Source: Syngnathus acus
Lineage: Eukaryota > Chordata > Actinopteri > Syngnathiformes > Syngnathidae
NCBI RefSeq assembly: GCF_901709675.1
Contig: NC_051108.1
Location: 7,238,631-7,302,630 of the forward strand
Length of the DNA: 64,000 nt
Reading direction: 5' to 3'
Shown here: piece by piece, positions 11,174 through 25,000 of the stretch
Numbering within the stretch: the first letter of the stretch is position 1
Layout: every line of letters begins with the position of its first letter
Notes under the pieces: generated by a model
Databases searched by the model: none
What the model was told of the DNA's origin: nothing
The model's input: the letters and a program-made list of their open reading frames with translations, nothing else
Program-made: the position numbers and the translations under genes

Positions 11174-12454
11174 CAGTGGTTCTCAAATAGGGGTACGCGT
11201 ACCCCTGGGGGTACGTGGAGGTACTCCAGGGGGTACGTGAGACTTTACAAAAATATATACCGGTATTAAAAGAAAAAAACAAACAAACAGTAAGCCTGAT
11301 TGTCTTGAGAATTAGTTATAAAAAGTTTGATGAAATACAAATGTTTTATATTCAGTATTCAATTTTAATCCTTAATAAACGGACTCTCCACAAACCAATA
11401 GCAGTCACCTGCGGTTGCCTTGATGACGCACTGTAACATGGAGATGTGGCTAAAGCGTAGCAGCGATGCTGCTGTTGAAAACACGGAGAAACAAGTAAAA
11501 ATGAAGTCAAAGCCAGAGCCGACGAAGTACCGACAGTACATGGAAGACTATTGTTTGATGGGATTTACGTCCACAAGTTGTAACCCACCCAAAGCGCTGT
11601 GCTTTTTTTGCGGGGAGAAATTAGCCAACTCTAGCATGAAGCCGGCACATCTCCAGCGGCATCTCACCACAAAACACGGATGCCAATTTGGTAAGCCACC
11701 GGAGTTCTTCAGGAGGAAACATTCTGACTTCAAGTCATCCCAAGACACAATGCGAAAAGCCTCCACTACATCAGCCAAAGCCCTGAAGGCTTCTTATGCG
11801 GTTTCTTTGCTCGTAGCTAAAGCCAAAAAAACGTTCACCATAGCTCCATGTTTCTCACTAAAATGTAGTATGAGTGCAAGACTCATTCAAGCTTCAACAC
11901 TGTTCAATGCTTGTCAAATCAAAATCAAATGTTCAATGCAACAATTCAATTTTAAGAGGAAAAATAAGTTTCTTTTTTTATCCCAAAAGAGGTCAAGTAG
12001 ATTATTTTTTATGAGCAAATCTTAATTTATTATTAAGTTATCAATTTATTTTGTAAACAAGATATTATTTATTTATAATTAAGTTAATTTATTTTTGTGA
12101 ACGCATTTTTAGTTATGTATATTTTTATTTTCTTGCAAGAGATTATTACAAGAAAGATTGATATAAATTAGCAGTGTTCTGCATACAGTATTTGAGTTTT
12201 GAAAGGGTTTATGCCTTCTTGGTGGTCACTGTTTACTGTTTATCGTTTTTGTTTCTATATGCAATGTTTGAAACATAAATATATCTGTCAGGTACATTGC
12301 TACAAGTTGTTTAACTTTAATAAATCAAACACTGATGGGACAATCCTGTACCTCTTTCTTTTCGACCAGAAATGTGTTGCGCTGGTCAGGGGGTACTTGG
12401 CTGAAAAAACATTTCAAAGGGGGTACATCATTGAAAAAAGTTTGAGAACCACTG
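11174..12454 (+). mobile_element. hAT-superfamily DNA transposon, internally deleted
   Basis: Terminal inverted repeats are CAGTGGTTCTCAAA at the left and TTTGAGAACCACTG at the right. They are flanked by an 8-base target duplication with one mismatch (gtctacag at 11166-11173, gcctacag at 12455-12462). Subterminal GGGGGTACNT blocks occur at both ends. The length of 1281 bases is too short for a full hAT transposase. Only the N-terminal BED-finger part survives and the rest is AT-rich non-coding sequence. Confidence 0.85.
11420..12025 (+). pseudogene. Truncated hAT transposase with BED-type zinc finger (ZBED5-like)
   Basis: The frame is open for 201 codons, but only about the first 135 residues look like transposase. 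They contain CFFCGEKLANSSMKPAHLQ followed by RHLTTKH, a C-x2-C...H-x4-H BED finger. Next comes the HSDFKSSQDTM / KALKASYAVSLLVAKAKKTFTIA segment typical of Charlie/ZBED5-like hAT proteins. After that the sequence turns into unrelated Phe/Lys-rich residues and stops. The RNase-H-like catalytic domain is absent, so it cannot transpose itself. A DNA-binding fragment could still be made if transcribed. Confidence 0.75.
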
Positions 12455-12634
12455 GCCTACAGTATGCGTGCGATTGACTGGTGGATTGTATAATCAGTCA
12501 TTTACTGCAAAAAAAAAAAAAAAAAAGTCCTGTGTCAGTACCTTTATATATCGACCCAACATCTATACTTACATGACCTACAAAATGGAAGAACCTAAAA
12601 TGCACTACAATCATTAATTCCTCCATTTACTGTA

Positions 12635-13615
12635 CAGTGGAGCCTCGGTTTTCGAACGTCCCAGTTCTCGAACAAATCGGTATTCGAACAAAAAATTCGA
12701 GATTTTTTTGCTTCGGATGTTGGACAAAATTTCGGTTGTCGAACCTCGCGAGATGAGCCGAGAGGACCCGCATGCCAACTGACTCCGTTCGTTATTACAT
12801 TCTTAATAGAAGGCAGAAACAAGTTACACTTGATAGGTTCTTTGCAAAAAGGAAAGAACACCCAGTGGAAGAGTCTTCCCAACTGAAGAGAGAGACAACA
12901 CCAACAGACGTGTTTTTATGGGAGGGGACCAATAAACTTTTTTTTTTTGGTGAAAATACGTACTGTACCTAAGAAAATGTTTTTGCTCTTTTTGCTCCAC
13001 ACGAGCTTTGATACAGTATGTATAACTGTATGTTATCTTTCATTAGAATTTCTGCAGTTTTTTTTGTTTTTGTTTTTTGAAATTAAGAAAGAAAATGTTT
13101 TTGCTGCACACGAACTTTGATACAGTACGTATACTGTATGTTATCTTTCATTAGAATTTCTGCAGTTTTTTTTGTTTTTGTTTTTTGAAATTAAGAAAAC
13201 GTTTTTGCTGTTTTCTTTCACATGATCTTTGAAATGTTGTCTTTCATTGGTAAAAATAAAAAAAATGTTTTGATGTGCTTTATTTTCCCTCACAATTTAA
13301 AAATAAATCTTTTACTATTAGAATGAAACACACAAGCGAGTTGCTGCAGATACGGCAATACATTCCCCAGCCTAGCCTACTCTATTAATTCAGTTTATTA
13401 TTTATATTACTTATTTATACATTACCTACTCACTTATTTATGCAGTTTATGGTGTAAACTAATGAAAAAATGCTTTAAAAAAGCGTTTTTTGGCTTGGAA
13501 CGGATTGAATTTTCTCCCATTATTTGTAATGGGAAAACATGACGCGGAATTTGAACGATTCACTTCTCGAACAGCCTTCTGGAACGGATTGTGGTCGAAA
13601 ACCGAGGCTCCACTG
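12635..13615. mobile_element. Tigger/pogo-like non-autonomous DNA transposon
   Basis: The left terminus CAGTGGAGCCTCGGTTTTCG is mirrored by the right terminus CGAAAACCGAGGCTCCACTG, with a TA dinucleotide on each side, as for Tc1/mariner/pogo insertions. The second subterminal block (TTCTCGAACA) is also inverted at the two ends. No transposase frame remains. It shares end sequences with the element at 51848-52717. Confidence 0.75.
12972..13200. repeat. Tandem duplication (about 2 x 115 bases) inside the Tigger-like element
   Basis: Two near-identical copies, starting near 12972 and near 13088. Both contain ACACGA(G/A)CTTTGATACAG, TGTATGTTATCTTTCATTAG and the same T-rich stretch. Confidence 0.8.
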
Positions 13616-13617
13616 TA

Positions 13618-16600
13618 CATTGGATGTTCCATTCCACAGTCTAGACAGCAGTTTTGTTAATTAAAAACTAACAACTACAAAAAAAGCAAATGCAGCAAGA
13701 TAGGGTCAAAACAGCTGCAGCAGAAAGGGAGAGCATGTGGACTTAAGTGTTGGTGACTCAGCCTTCAATTTATTCCCAGCTGCTCCCCTCACGCTCTGGA
13801 CATGCTCTTCTACTCAAATGCAGCACCATAAGAAACACACGTACGCGACATTATCCCGACATACTTTATAAGCAAAGATAAGAGCTTCTGTAGCTTAGTT
13901 CAAAAACAAAACAAAAGAATAGAAAATGACTAAACTGAAAACAAAAATACTACTGAAAGAATAAACAGGCCAAATGATGGATGTTTGTAATTCTTTGCCT
14001 GCTGTAGGTCTGTTTAGTGTGCGCACGTGTGTGGTCCATTAGTTCTGCTTACAGACGGTCGTGCATTCCCTTTGGACTTACGGCGCACAACATTGGGGCA
14101 GACCACCGCGCGTGTGACACTTCAACACACGATACGTGGACGGGAGGAATGGCCAGTATGGAAGTCTGTCCAAGGGAAAGCGGCTGTGTTGTCACAACGG
14201 CCTGACCTCCAACCGCCAATTCAAAGCTGTCCACTTTATGGCTGTATTTTCCTCTGTCTGGCGCAAGTCTTAATATTTCTTTTGAAAGACATCCAAGCCT
14301 GATATGAGTCAGGAAGAAGTATGGTTGGGAATTGAGCAGAGAAGTTATCAACATTTTGGACAAAGCGCTGTGATTCCATCTGTATGAACTTGTGATTACA
14401 TTCTGGGTATTTCCTTAACAGATGCCTAATGGAAGGCGTTGCTAGCTTAATGCAAATGTAGAACAGACAACGGCTATTTCAAAGCACAAACACCAAACTA
14501 GAATTTTCTCTAAACAGGAAAAGAACAGGATTATAAACACGTCACAATTATTAATGACACAAGAGCGAAGATCGTGGCCTAATAAATAATGCGCGAGGAC
14601 GCAATGCCACAATGCTCGACTGCACTCGGTTGAGTCCAAGTTGTTGCGGCGTGAGCCAATGACAATAATCTTCAAGAACAACCTCTTAAACCGAAGCGGG
14701 CGTTGCTTTGTTTTCCGACTTTGCGTTGTTTGTGGACAGTAATCATCGCGGGCGTCAAAACAAAAATCTATGCGTCTATAAAACACAAAACTAAAATAAC
14801 AGACACGAAAGGAGGTTAAAGGCAAATAGCTGTTGGGGGTGAAATGGCTGAAGGTTTTGTTAGCCTCATGTTTACAATGTTAGGAAAGCGATGAGATGAC
14901 GTTTTCATATCATAAAAGCAGGGCTGAATTATTTTGAAAATAATGTAATGGCGATTTTCTGTCCCCTCAATATGATTGAATGTGATTTTTCTTCAAGGTC
15001 ATCTTATTTATTTGTATTTGTTAACAGATTAGCATTAAGCATGGGGTTTTAATTTTAAATTCAGGAGTCGAATAAACCCTTTTATTTTACAGCTATTTTT
15101 TATTCTTTTACTTTATTTTATAAGTACTTTTGCTGACAGCTCAGCTGTACAAGAAAGTACTCTAATGTGGAAAAAGGACTCAAGCGTGGCAAGAAATGGG
15201 ATGGTGAAACAGCGTCACCTAGAGATTCGGACAGACACGCGCGGACTTCCGGCAGATGGCGCTGCAACTCTTTCAGGCGATTGGATTGAGGCCTTGTGCC
15301 CAGACAGACGCAATTATTCTTGGAGCAAGGACTGAATTATATCAGAGTATGTTTGTGACACTTTTAGGGGATTATTAAAAGCTTTATTTTGGCATGCAGG
15401 GAAAACTGTGTGCGCGGGAGTAGTCTCCTGCGTACGCGCACGATTTATTAAGTTGCTAATCGATCCCGGTGCAGAAAGATTTGCTAAGATTTCCTGTTTT
15501 GCTCAGGGGAACGTCTTCTCGTTTGACAAAGATACACAAATGTTCGGAGTAAAAACGTTTCAGTGTGGAGTGAGGGGAAACGCAGCCAGTTGACTTCCTG
15601 CTGACATTGCCGTGTTCTCCCTGTTCCACTTTCGAACTCAAAGGTGTGAAAAGGAGCCATCTTAGTGGACGGCGTCTTTTTAGAGTTGAGCAGGCGCATC
15701 AGCGAATCTCATTAGTGGCCTTGCAAGAGTTTAGTGGGGGCTTATAAACGCGTTCTTCAAGGTGGACTTTGGTCGGCAGAGGTCTCCATGCAAGCCTCGG
15801 GGTTCGAATGGATGGGGGCTTTGCACGTCTGCACGAGTATGTGCAGGCTTTACGTCACAGATGACAAGATTACAGGATGGCAGGTGCAGACTGGAAACAA
15901 AAAGACGCGCATAGAAACAATGCTCTAGTGATAGCTTGACTTAAGAATGCAACAACTTTGAGCCACTAAAGCAGTGGTTCTTAACCTTTTTCCTTGTTCG
16001 CACCCCATTCAATTCACCAACCAGTTCTCGCACCCCTAACCCTAACCCTAAATGATTATAATAATAATAATTGGTTTACTTTACAGCTATAAGGCTTAAT
16101 TAGCATTATCCCTAATGCCAATTAACACAATGACTTCTTGATTTCCAGAATTTTTCACTTTTTTCGGTTACCTGACCATTATCCCCGAAAAATTGTAAAT
16201 TTCCCCCACGGTATCCTCGCACCCCCTAGGAAGCATTCTCGCACCCCTAGGGGGTGCGAGCACCCCTGGTTAAGAACCACTGCACTAAAGGAACCAATCA
16301 ATTTTGATTCAAGAATGTCCAGCTAGCATAATGCTAATATATGTGCCATTAACAGGCTAATGAATAGCATAAATACTCATGGTGTTATAACCCCACAAGC
16401 ATTGGGCAGTAGAACACAAACGGCACAGCAACACATGTAGACACTCATTCAATTGTGTTTATGATTCAGAACACAGCCTAACATTTATAGGACTTATATG
16501 GTCATTTTAATCTTTGTCTTTTTGTTGAAACGTTTTAGTGGGATACTTTCGCTCTCGACTAATGACAAAAGAGTAAAAATAGGAGGGAACGCGGAAGGCA

Positions 16601-18560
16601 CATTCTGCTAACGGGCTCACTGTAATCTCTTAATTAACTTCCACATGGAATTGCGGATACATAAGGATATGGCTGGAGAATGGGAAAGGTGGCTTTGGAT
16701 GCTGTGATCATTAAAAGTGAATTCTGTATGACTGTTTATTTTACAATTCCCCCCAAAAATATTCGATTTTACAAACCGCCGATGACTAAAGCGCCTTACT
16801 AAAATGACGCAAGCAGTCAGTCAATCACAAAACGTGAACGGCGGGCCCCGGTCCCGGCCTTTTGGCAGGCTGCCGACAAGCCCTGTCAGAAATCCCCACA
16901 TCAATCCGCTGATGTCGTCAGACAATGTAGAGCAAGCCAGTGTCATCCACTTGATGGGTCAGAGGGCAGGTAAGTCACCGTTTTGCGCTAAGTCTGACAT
17001 TGAGCCTGCTGATGAATGGGAGAAAGTGGGAGAGTGTGGCCGGGCCGTCTCGCCTCTGCAAAGTCACCCTGAAACATTTTCCTTATTAACGTTCAAGCTT
17101 AAGCACACCGAAATGCAACTAACAATAATGGGCTGTACTTGAATTAGAGTATTCCCCCCGCTTTATCACTGTTCTTGATGCAATCGATTTTGAAAGGTTT
17201 TTGCATTATCCATCCAAAGTCAGAATTTGGATTTTTCTTTGTGTAGTATAACAAAATATGCTTCGGGACAGACAAAAAATCTTTGACGAAAACAAATGCT
17301 GTTATTCAGTGTAATTAAGTAATTGCAATTATGAAAGGAGAAGGTGCAAGTACGCACACATGCTTTTGTCTGCACATGAGAGTCTGAATGTGTGTGACCG
17401 CACACACACCTGGTAATCTGCAGTAAGCTGGTTTATGGGCTTGTCTGCCATGACGCAAGTATGTTGGCTGACAGAGACTTCCTGATAAATAGGGCCGCAG
17501 TGGACCACAGTTTGCCAATAAAATATTTCAAGAAAGAGTAAACATTTCTGGAGTTACAGAAGTGACGACCATTTAGTTGCATACAAAGGATGTAAAACTC
17601 AAGTCTGAAAGGGTGTAAAGAACATTCCCTGAGAGGGCAGCGAGATGTTCTCAAGGCCCGCCCGCACACCACTCAAAGTGCTCAACTATCATCCTGCAAC
17701 TATGACCCATCTGGTTATGAGGTTCAATTTACAATACGTATATGTTTTTTTTCTGCACCACAGAAAATACATTGACTATAAAAATGTAATGAAAACTTCT
17801 GAATTTGATTTGTGTTTGTCACTCCCATTTAACCCGAGTTTGAAAGCAATTGGTTAATTATGAACACAACGTTCACAAAAAGAGGGTGTACAAACTTGTG
17901 CAACCCCATTATCTCAATTTTAATTTAATTTAAATGCACTTCCGCGTAGTAGCGAGACTTGTGGAAAGACTTTTTTTGCCGATGTAAAATATGACTCAGT
18001 AGAGGTTAAGTAACCCTTCTCGAGTCTTCTGGGTTTCTCCAGTACCGCCTCCGCTTCCCCAGCCTGGAAATGCCGCCAGTCAATCAACGCGAGCCCCGCC
18101 CCCCTGACAGTCAGACGGGAAGCTGGCCACAGGCTCGCCCCCTTGCAGCTGTGCAACTTCAAACTCGATGACATCACGCGCTGTTGGCGACGGAGAAACG
18201 GAGCAAAATGTAAGTGCGAAGACGACATACGGCGCTTGATCGAAGGTGCGGAGAAGAGAGAAGGCTGCAAAGTCGTTTTCACGTACTTTGAGTCGCGTGT
18301 GTCTAACTGCGCGGAAAGCGGTCTGCTTCTTTGGGACAACATGGATGGGTCAGTGGATTAAGACTGGGAGCAAAAGTGCAATTCTGCTACCATAAGACAT
18401 TTTTTGGCACTTTACGACGTGTGCGTTTAAGGCCGCCAAAACTTTGAAGCGTTAACGGAACGTGATGGACAAGTCGGGGGCCTGAAAAAACTGTTTCTGC
18501 GGACCCTGTTTGCGAAGCGGTGCGCGGTGACCAATAAGCCTCAGGTTGAGGCGTCTGCTG
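13618..18560. other. Intergenic region between prss35 and tent5a
   Basis: No coding exon found on either strand; the longest open frames are AT-rich or lack any family resemblance. It holds one hAT-type MITE (15972-16282). The last few hundred bases before tent5a are more GC-rich and probably contain its promoter and 5' untranslated region. Confidence 0.5.
15972..16282. mobile_element. hAT-type MITE, 311 bases
   Basis: Termini CAGTGGTTCTTAACC and GGTTAAGAACCACTG are perfect inverted repeats, flanked by perfect 8-base duplications cactaaag (15964-15971 and 16283-16290). Subterminal TCGCACCCCT boxes occur near both ends. A short CCCTAA repeat near 16037 is part of the element. No coding sequence. 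Confidence 0.9.
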
Positions 18561-18687
18561 AATTTAGTTAGGTAGGACAACCACGTTCGATTTGCGCACA
18601 AGAGAGACTGATTCCAGTGCGCCAAAGTTGCCCCGGCAACTCTTCCGGGACTTTGAGTTAAAAAAAAAAGAAGTTTTGACAAGGACG

Positions 18688-21285
18688 ATGGGTGACAACG
18701 AGGACGGCGTGGAGAGCGTCAGCTTGAGCGTGCTCGATTGGGAGCAAGTGCAGCGTTTGGATGCCATCCTGGCCGGCTCCATCCCAATCCACGGTCGGTG
18801 GAACTTCCCTACGCTGGAGGTAAAGCCGCGCGACATAGTCAAGGCGGTCCGCAGCCGCATGGAACAAACGCACATCCGCGTCCGGGAGGTGCGGCTCAAC
18901 GGCTCGGCGGCCAGCTACGTGCTGCACGAGGACAGCGGCCTTGGGTGGAATGACCTGGACCTCATCTTCTGCGCCGAGCTCAAGGGGGAGAAAGACTTCC
19001 AGATCGTGAAAGATTTAGTGCTTGACTGCCTGCTGGACTTATTGCCCGAGGGAGTCAATAAGGAGAGGATCACGCCTTTGACGTTAAAGGTAAATTCAAG
19101 AATGGTGTCAGTGCACATAACTGTTGGGGGGTTGTCAGTCATTGGATGAGGGTCGCATTCTTATGTTTCAAAACACTAGTTTTCCGCACACACAAAGAGT
19201 TCAACTGTTCTGGTAGGTTTTTTTCCGGCCATTTGAAGACCAGTCCGTCTTGCTACTCTACCCCATAGTTCAGACATAAGTAGATGGAAGATTGTTGTCA
19301 CATGCACTAATGCACTTGCCAGAAATTCCTGCAGCACCTTCATTGTTGCTGTAGGCCACTCGATGCCCAGTTTTTCTGTCACAACACTTCATTCCATGGT
19401 ATATTTAATACCTTGGAAATTATTTTCGACCCTTTTCCTCACTGATAGTATTGGACAGTGAGATGCTGTGGAAAGCTAACTTTGGACTATGTTGTGTGCT
19501 TAAAGATGTGACTAGCAAAATGTCAGGGACAAGTAACATGAAAAATTAGGATTCCATCTACTCCAACTGGATTTAGATCCACATAAATAAATGGCTCCCT
19601 GCCGCCAGATGACATCAACATAATAAATAAAAGCAAAACAAACTATTGCATACTTCGTCCTGACTTGTGACACAGGAAGCGAAGTTAGGAAACACACGCA
19701 ACAAGAAGCTGGGCGGCTTGTTCAAAACTTTGTGGTCTATCACTGGGGCTGGTTCTGCTTATTTTTTTAACGGAACATTTTTACACCTTGTACATGTCGA
19801 TTACAACCAATATTAACAGTCTCCTGTGTAATCATTTATTTGACCCTATAGGAAATTAAGAGGTTACCATTTTTAGTATCTTACATGAACAAATACCAGG
19901 CAAGAACCCAATGACATCCCTAGCATTGTGATGCTAGCATGTTAGCCACCTAGTCCAGGGGTGGCCAACCAGTCAGAGACTAAGAGCCAAATTTTTTTTA
20001 CTGTGTACCGCAAAGAGCCACATCTCGACCCCCCCCCCCCCCCCCCGAAGCGAACACGCAGCGTTTGACGTCCCATTAACACCCCCCCCCCCCCCCCGAA
20101 GCGAAGCGAACGTAAAAGAGCCGCATGAAACCCGGCAAAGAGCCGCATGCGGCTCGCGAGCCGCGGGTTGGCCACCGCTGACCTAGTCCCATGACCTAAG
20201 GGTGGAAACGTGACGACGTCCAATTCAAGAATGATTTATAGAACTTTTTGAGGTGTGGCTTAATGAGACTGGTTTTGTGGAATTGCAATGGCTTCAACTT
20301 TGGATACAAAATCAATTTGGGGACCGTTTATATGTGCTGTGATAAATTCAACGCTTTGTATCCAATTACACCGCTCACCAAATTTGCATTAAAATAACGG
20401 GCTTAAAGCAAATGAACCATAATTAAATTGTAAATTCTCCTAATTTAGTCTTCTTTGATGTTCTTGCAGGAGGCCTACGTGCAAAAGATGGTGAAGGTGT
20501 GTAACGACTCGGACCGCTGGAGCCTCATCTCGCTGTACAACAACCGCGGCAAGAACGTGGAGCTCAAGTTTGTGGACTCCCTGCGGCGGCAGTTTGAGTT
20601 CAGCGTGGACTCCTTCCAGATCCGCCTGGACTCGCTGCTGCTCTTCCACGAGTGCTCCGAGCACCCCATGGCCGCCTCCTTCCACCCCACTGTCTTTGGC
20701 GAGAGCGTCTACGGCAACTTCCCCGCCGCCCTGGACCACCTGCGCAAGCGTCTAATTTGCACCAGGAGCCCCGAGGAGATCCGCGGCGGCGGCCTGCTCA
20801 AGTACTGCCACCTGCTGGTGCGGGGTTTCCGCGCGGCTTCCGACACGGAGATGAAACTTTTAGAGCGCTACATGTGCTCGCGCTTCTTCATCGACTTTCC
20901 CGACGTGAGTGATCAGAGGCGCAAGCTGGAGTCCTTCCTACAGAACCACTTTGTGGACTTGGAGGACAGGAAGTACGACTACCTGGCTGTGCTGCACCAA
21001 GTGGTGAAGGAGAGCACCGTGTGCCTGATGGGCTACGAGCTGCGGCAGACGCTAGGGCTCATCTCCTCGCTGGCATGGCGCGCGCTGGCCGAGCACAATG
21101 CCATCCCCAATGCCGCCAACGTCACCTGCTTTTACCAGCCCGCCCCGTACGTCTCCAACTGCAACTTTAGCAACTACTATGTGGCCCAGGTCCAGCCCCT
21201 CTTCACCTGCCCGCCCTCGCCACCCCGCCACTACATTCCTCCCTTGCAGCATCCCATGCATGCTACCTGGCTGCCCTGTAACTAG
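18688..21285 (+). CDS. tent5a: Terminal nucleotidyltransferase 5A (non-canonical poly(A) polymerase)
   Basis: Two coding exons, 18688-19089 and 20470-21285, give 405 residues (human is about 440, with a longer N-terminus as I remember). The nucleotidyltransferase signature NGSAAS (71-76) and DLDLIF with the metal-binding pair Asp89/Asp91 lie in exon 1. Exon 2 carries the rest of the catalytic core and helical domain ([61 protein letters not shown]). It ends with the family-typical STWLPCN-like tail, here ATWLPCN. Family members extend poly(A) tails of mRNAs for secreted proteins, and TENT5A is linked to bone and collagen biology. I chose the ATG at 18688 because the frame upstream has no other ATG and the N-terminus varies between species. 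The intron contains a MITE. Confidence 0.95.
19956..20180. mobile_element. hAT-type MITE in the tent5a intron
   Basis: Ends CAGGGGTGGCCAACC and GGTTGGCCACCGCTG are imperfect inverted repeats, flanked by perfect 8-base duplications acctagtc (19948-19955 and 20181-20188). The body carries two long C runs separated by a GAAGCGAAC-type repeat and AAGAGCCGCATG boxes. No coding capacity. Confidence 0.88.
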
Positions 21286-21994
21286 ACCCTGCACTACGGC
21301 TGCGCCCTTGACGAATTTCTCCCAAACGTGCATTGCTTCCTCGATGCTGTAACGTTCAACAACAAAGGACGATCGATTTTTCACACAGTATCTTTGTTGT
21401 AAGCAGTAAGGGACCAAACCATTGTGTCATTAAAATGACATAGTTGACTTAGCTTAATGCTAACAAGCAATGCAAGATGCCTTTGACATGCTAACGGTTA
21501 GCATTGAGTCGCAATTTTGGAATCGATAGATATTTGAACATCAACGGTGGAGCAACACGAATCGACATAAGAATTCTCAGGCATGAATACTTTATCCTCT
21601 TTAGAAAAGAGCCTGATACAGAATCTTACTGAGTCACTAGGAGTGGCAGTAGAATAAGTTATGCATCTAGAACAGTCAATGAGAGTGATGTTCTCAAGAT
21701 GATGAGTCATGATCAAATATAGCTGGGATTTTCTGTCAGTTACCATGTGACACCTTTAATCATGCAAAAACACAGAAGTGACTCAAGAGAACAAGAGTGA
21801 GGACAAGAGAAACAGCAATGCAATGCAATGCACGTACGTTTTAATTCTTCACAGCAACTAAGTGCCTAAAAAAAGAAGAAAAAAATGGAAAAATATATTT
21901 TTGCAATTTCTCGAGGGTGGGGGGTGCAAAGTGTGCTCAGTGGTGTACGTATTTCCAAGCTAAGAATGAATGTATTGCTAAATATGCGGAGTCA

Positions 21995-21996
<2 letters not shown>

Positions 21997-22026
<30 letters not shown>
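21997..22026. repeat. (AT)n microsatellite
   Basis: About 15 uninterrupted AT dinucleotides. Confidence 0.95.
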
Positions 22027-22029
<3 letters not shown>

Positions 22030-25000
22030 ACACTGAGGCCCCAAGCGTGTTTTTATTTGTTCATGTAGTAGTTGTGGCTCTCGCCTGAAACTCGGCCGAT
22101 TACCAAAGAGGAAGTAACGACACATAACTAACTGCACGGTGACGCAAAGAAGTGAAGAGAAGCGGTAGAGTGCTTTGACATAAAAATGCTTGCGCTAATA
22201 AAATAGAAAGGGGAAAAACAACAAGCCCATTACAGACAGTTTGATTTCTTATCATCCGGGTAAAGGGATCATAAAAATGCTGAAGTGGACAAAAAAAATT
22301 AAAGCAAATTTTAATTATACAGACTAATTAAAAAAAACAATCAATTACACGTCCCAAAATTCTTTTTTGCTTTTTTTTTTGTGTGTGACCATTCCATGTC
22401 ATGGTGGTAGTGAGTAGAGGTGGATGTATTGATTAATGCACTCCATTTTGCCTTGGTTGATTCAAGACGGGATTCAATTCAGATTGAACAACTCCTTTCC
22501 CTACTGTGAACTGTTGCACAAGAAGCTTTCTATCTGGAAATGTTTTGGAGTGGCGTTCCAGTTTTTCTATCAATCAGATTTTTCTTGTACAGGTTTGTCT
22601 TTTTTTTTGTGATATACAGCGGGCCAATGATTGATGCGATGACTCGGAGGTGTTAATTGTGATCACTGCGTCATTCAGCACATTCACCCCTTTGGAGAGA
22701 TTGTCCCTGGTGTATTTTTTTTTTCACACAGAAATGACAATTCCAATGGTGTGCGTGTGCTGGAATCTAATGATTAAAGTAAAAAAAGAAAGACTGCGAG
22801 TGAGTCACTTCCTTCACGTTTCAGCATCCGTTCGCAGGTGAAAGTAAAAGTCGCCGAAGGGTCAACGCTCGAAGGTGCCCGCGCTGGGCCTCTGCCAGCC
22901 GGTGACAGCTGAAGCTGAGGGATTTCCCCCGGGCGAGACGTCACCGACAAGCCGGCGGCCGTCATCGCGCTGCTTGCCAACCTTCATTAGCTTGCCTTGG
23001 CACGGACGATTTAATCGCGCAACATGCCGAGATGTCCAAGGTGGGGCATTACAGGTAAAACGACACTCTGAAAAGCACATCTTCAGTGTTTCACTATTTT
23101 TCCACAACTTGTTTTCTAATAATGGTGGTAAACAAAAAAAGGGAGAGCCCAATTTCAAATGGCTTTCACTTGAATATTCTTAGCACAACTTACTAGTCGT
23201 AGATACGAATCAAAGTATGCTAACGAGAGCGTCAATGTCATCCACTTCTAAATATAGAACGGCGCTGCCCTGCGCTCAGCCACTGTAAAGACATTAGGCC
23301 AGTTACAGAAAGCTGATTATTATTCCTCGCTACGTACTGTGTCACCGCAAAAAGATTTACAATCCGTCCGCCGAAGCTCGCTAGGACTGGAAAGAATAGC
23401 AACCAAAAAATGCAGTCCACTTCCTTATCAAGGGTTCAACGGGAAGTGAGAACGAGGGATTGAGGTGTTTTTGTACAATGAGGGAGCAAACGAGGACACC
23501 AGAGCAGGGAGATGCAGCAGCAAAAATTTTAGTCTACATATAGAGTCTCAAAGGGAGCACCGAGCAGAGGAAATCTGCCTCCCGCTCATTTTTCTTAAGG
23601 AATTCAACCTTTGTACTAATGATTTGTTGACGTTTCAAACACAAATATCCCCTTAGGACAGAACTAATCAATGAAGAGGCATTGCCAAACGGAACAGTTT
23701 CACATGAATTGAGAATCAAATCGGGCATTGTGAAGTAATATGTGACCACATCCACAGCGGCGCAGCCCTCCCTCTCACAGATCCGCTTTTGCTCGGTTAA
23801 GTTTTGCTACGTGTCCGCTTTGCGACTGGAGAAAGCACCACAAAAGCCAATAAAGGCGACACATGGCATTGGAAACTTCATGAGCAATCCAAGACACGCA
23901 CGCACACATACAAAAAGATTCCTTTGAAATGTGATGTGCATCTTTAGTTGATTGTCTGCATCGTTAAAAAAGGAAATTATCATAAAAAGTGCAGCACATA
24001 TTGAATTACTTGTGCATTTCTGTGTGTGCGGCTGAGTGTTTGTTTGAGACAGGAAATGTTAAACTTGATGCGGTCATCATCGCAAACACACTCTCACACG
24101 TACAAACTCCAGTTATGTTGGAGATGGACCAGTTGGAACGGCAGCAGGGCCAAAGAGTACATCTCCTCCCAGCCCAGATCAGAGGTCAGCGAGTAAATCA
24201 AACAACAGCCAGACTGTGAGAAACAACAAGTGTGTGTGTGTGTTCAAGTGTATGAGAGTGGACTGACGAGAAGGATGCAACTGTGTGCGTACGTGTATTC
24301 ATTGATCAGTTTTTGGATGGAGGAAGCGCAACATATAGCGGCGTCTTAATTCAAGTCATCCTTGCCTATCAAAATGAATGGGAGTGCAATTAATCGGTTC
24401 AAACAGAGCGCTGCTAAACGGTTGCTTTTCGTTAGCCCATCTATGGCGTTTCCCATCATGCGCTAGCATTAAAAAGCACGTCAACTTTGAATGGCATTGA
24501 AATATTTTTTTTTTCAAAATGAGCCGAGTTGAGTTATAGCCGAACGACGGCTCGTATCCCGAAAAACTAATTCTTCTTATTCACATTCAGAATAACTTTG
24601 TGGGGACAATTTGGTGGGGACCCTTTACTTTTGCCAGATGAATAAAGTCATGCTTGGATGATGAAACTGGAACGGAGATTAGAGTCAAGGCCGCCCTCAG
24701 CCAAAATCTTAAATTATTCTCATCTTGGACCTGTCATGGATGCCTTTTGTCTCCAACTGGAGAGCCATAATGCAAGGAAGACAAATGAACACATGCACCC
24801 GCAATATTTCCCACAGACACTCTCCAAATGATCCTAAAGTGGGTTGATTTTTTTTTTTAGATCAAGACTTTTCAATGCCATGAGTACAAAAAACATCGGC
24901 AAGCAAAACCCCACCGGTTTGATTACAAGGCCTGACACTAAAAACGCTACTAATAAGTCATACTTGCTGGCTACACCAACGACCATGAGAGTTTTCCATG

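Noticed and set aside
16037-16056. Telomere-like CCCTAA repeats
   Set aside because: Only about three units, inside a MITE with perfect 8-base target duplications. Not an interstitial telomere.
13618-18560. Various 60-110 codon open frames between prss35 and tent5a
   Set aside because: No family resemblance, no consistent splice partners, and codon content like the surrounding AT-rich DNA.
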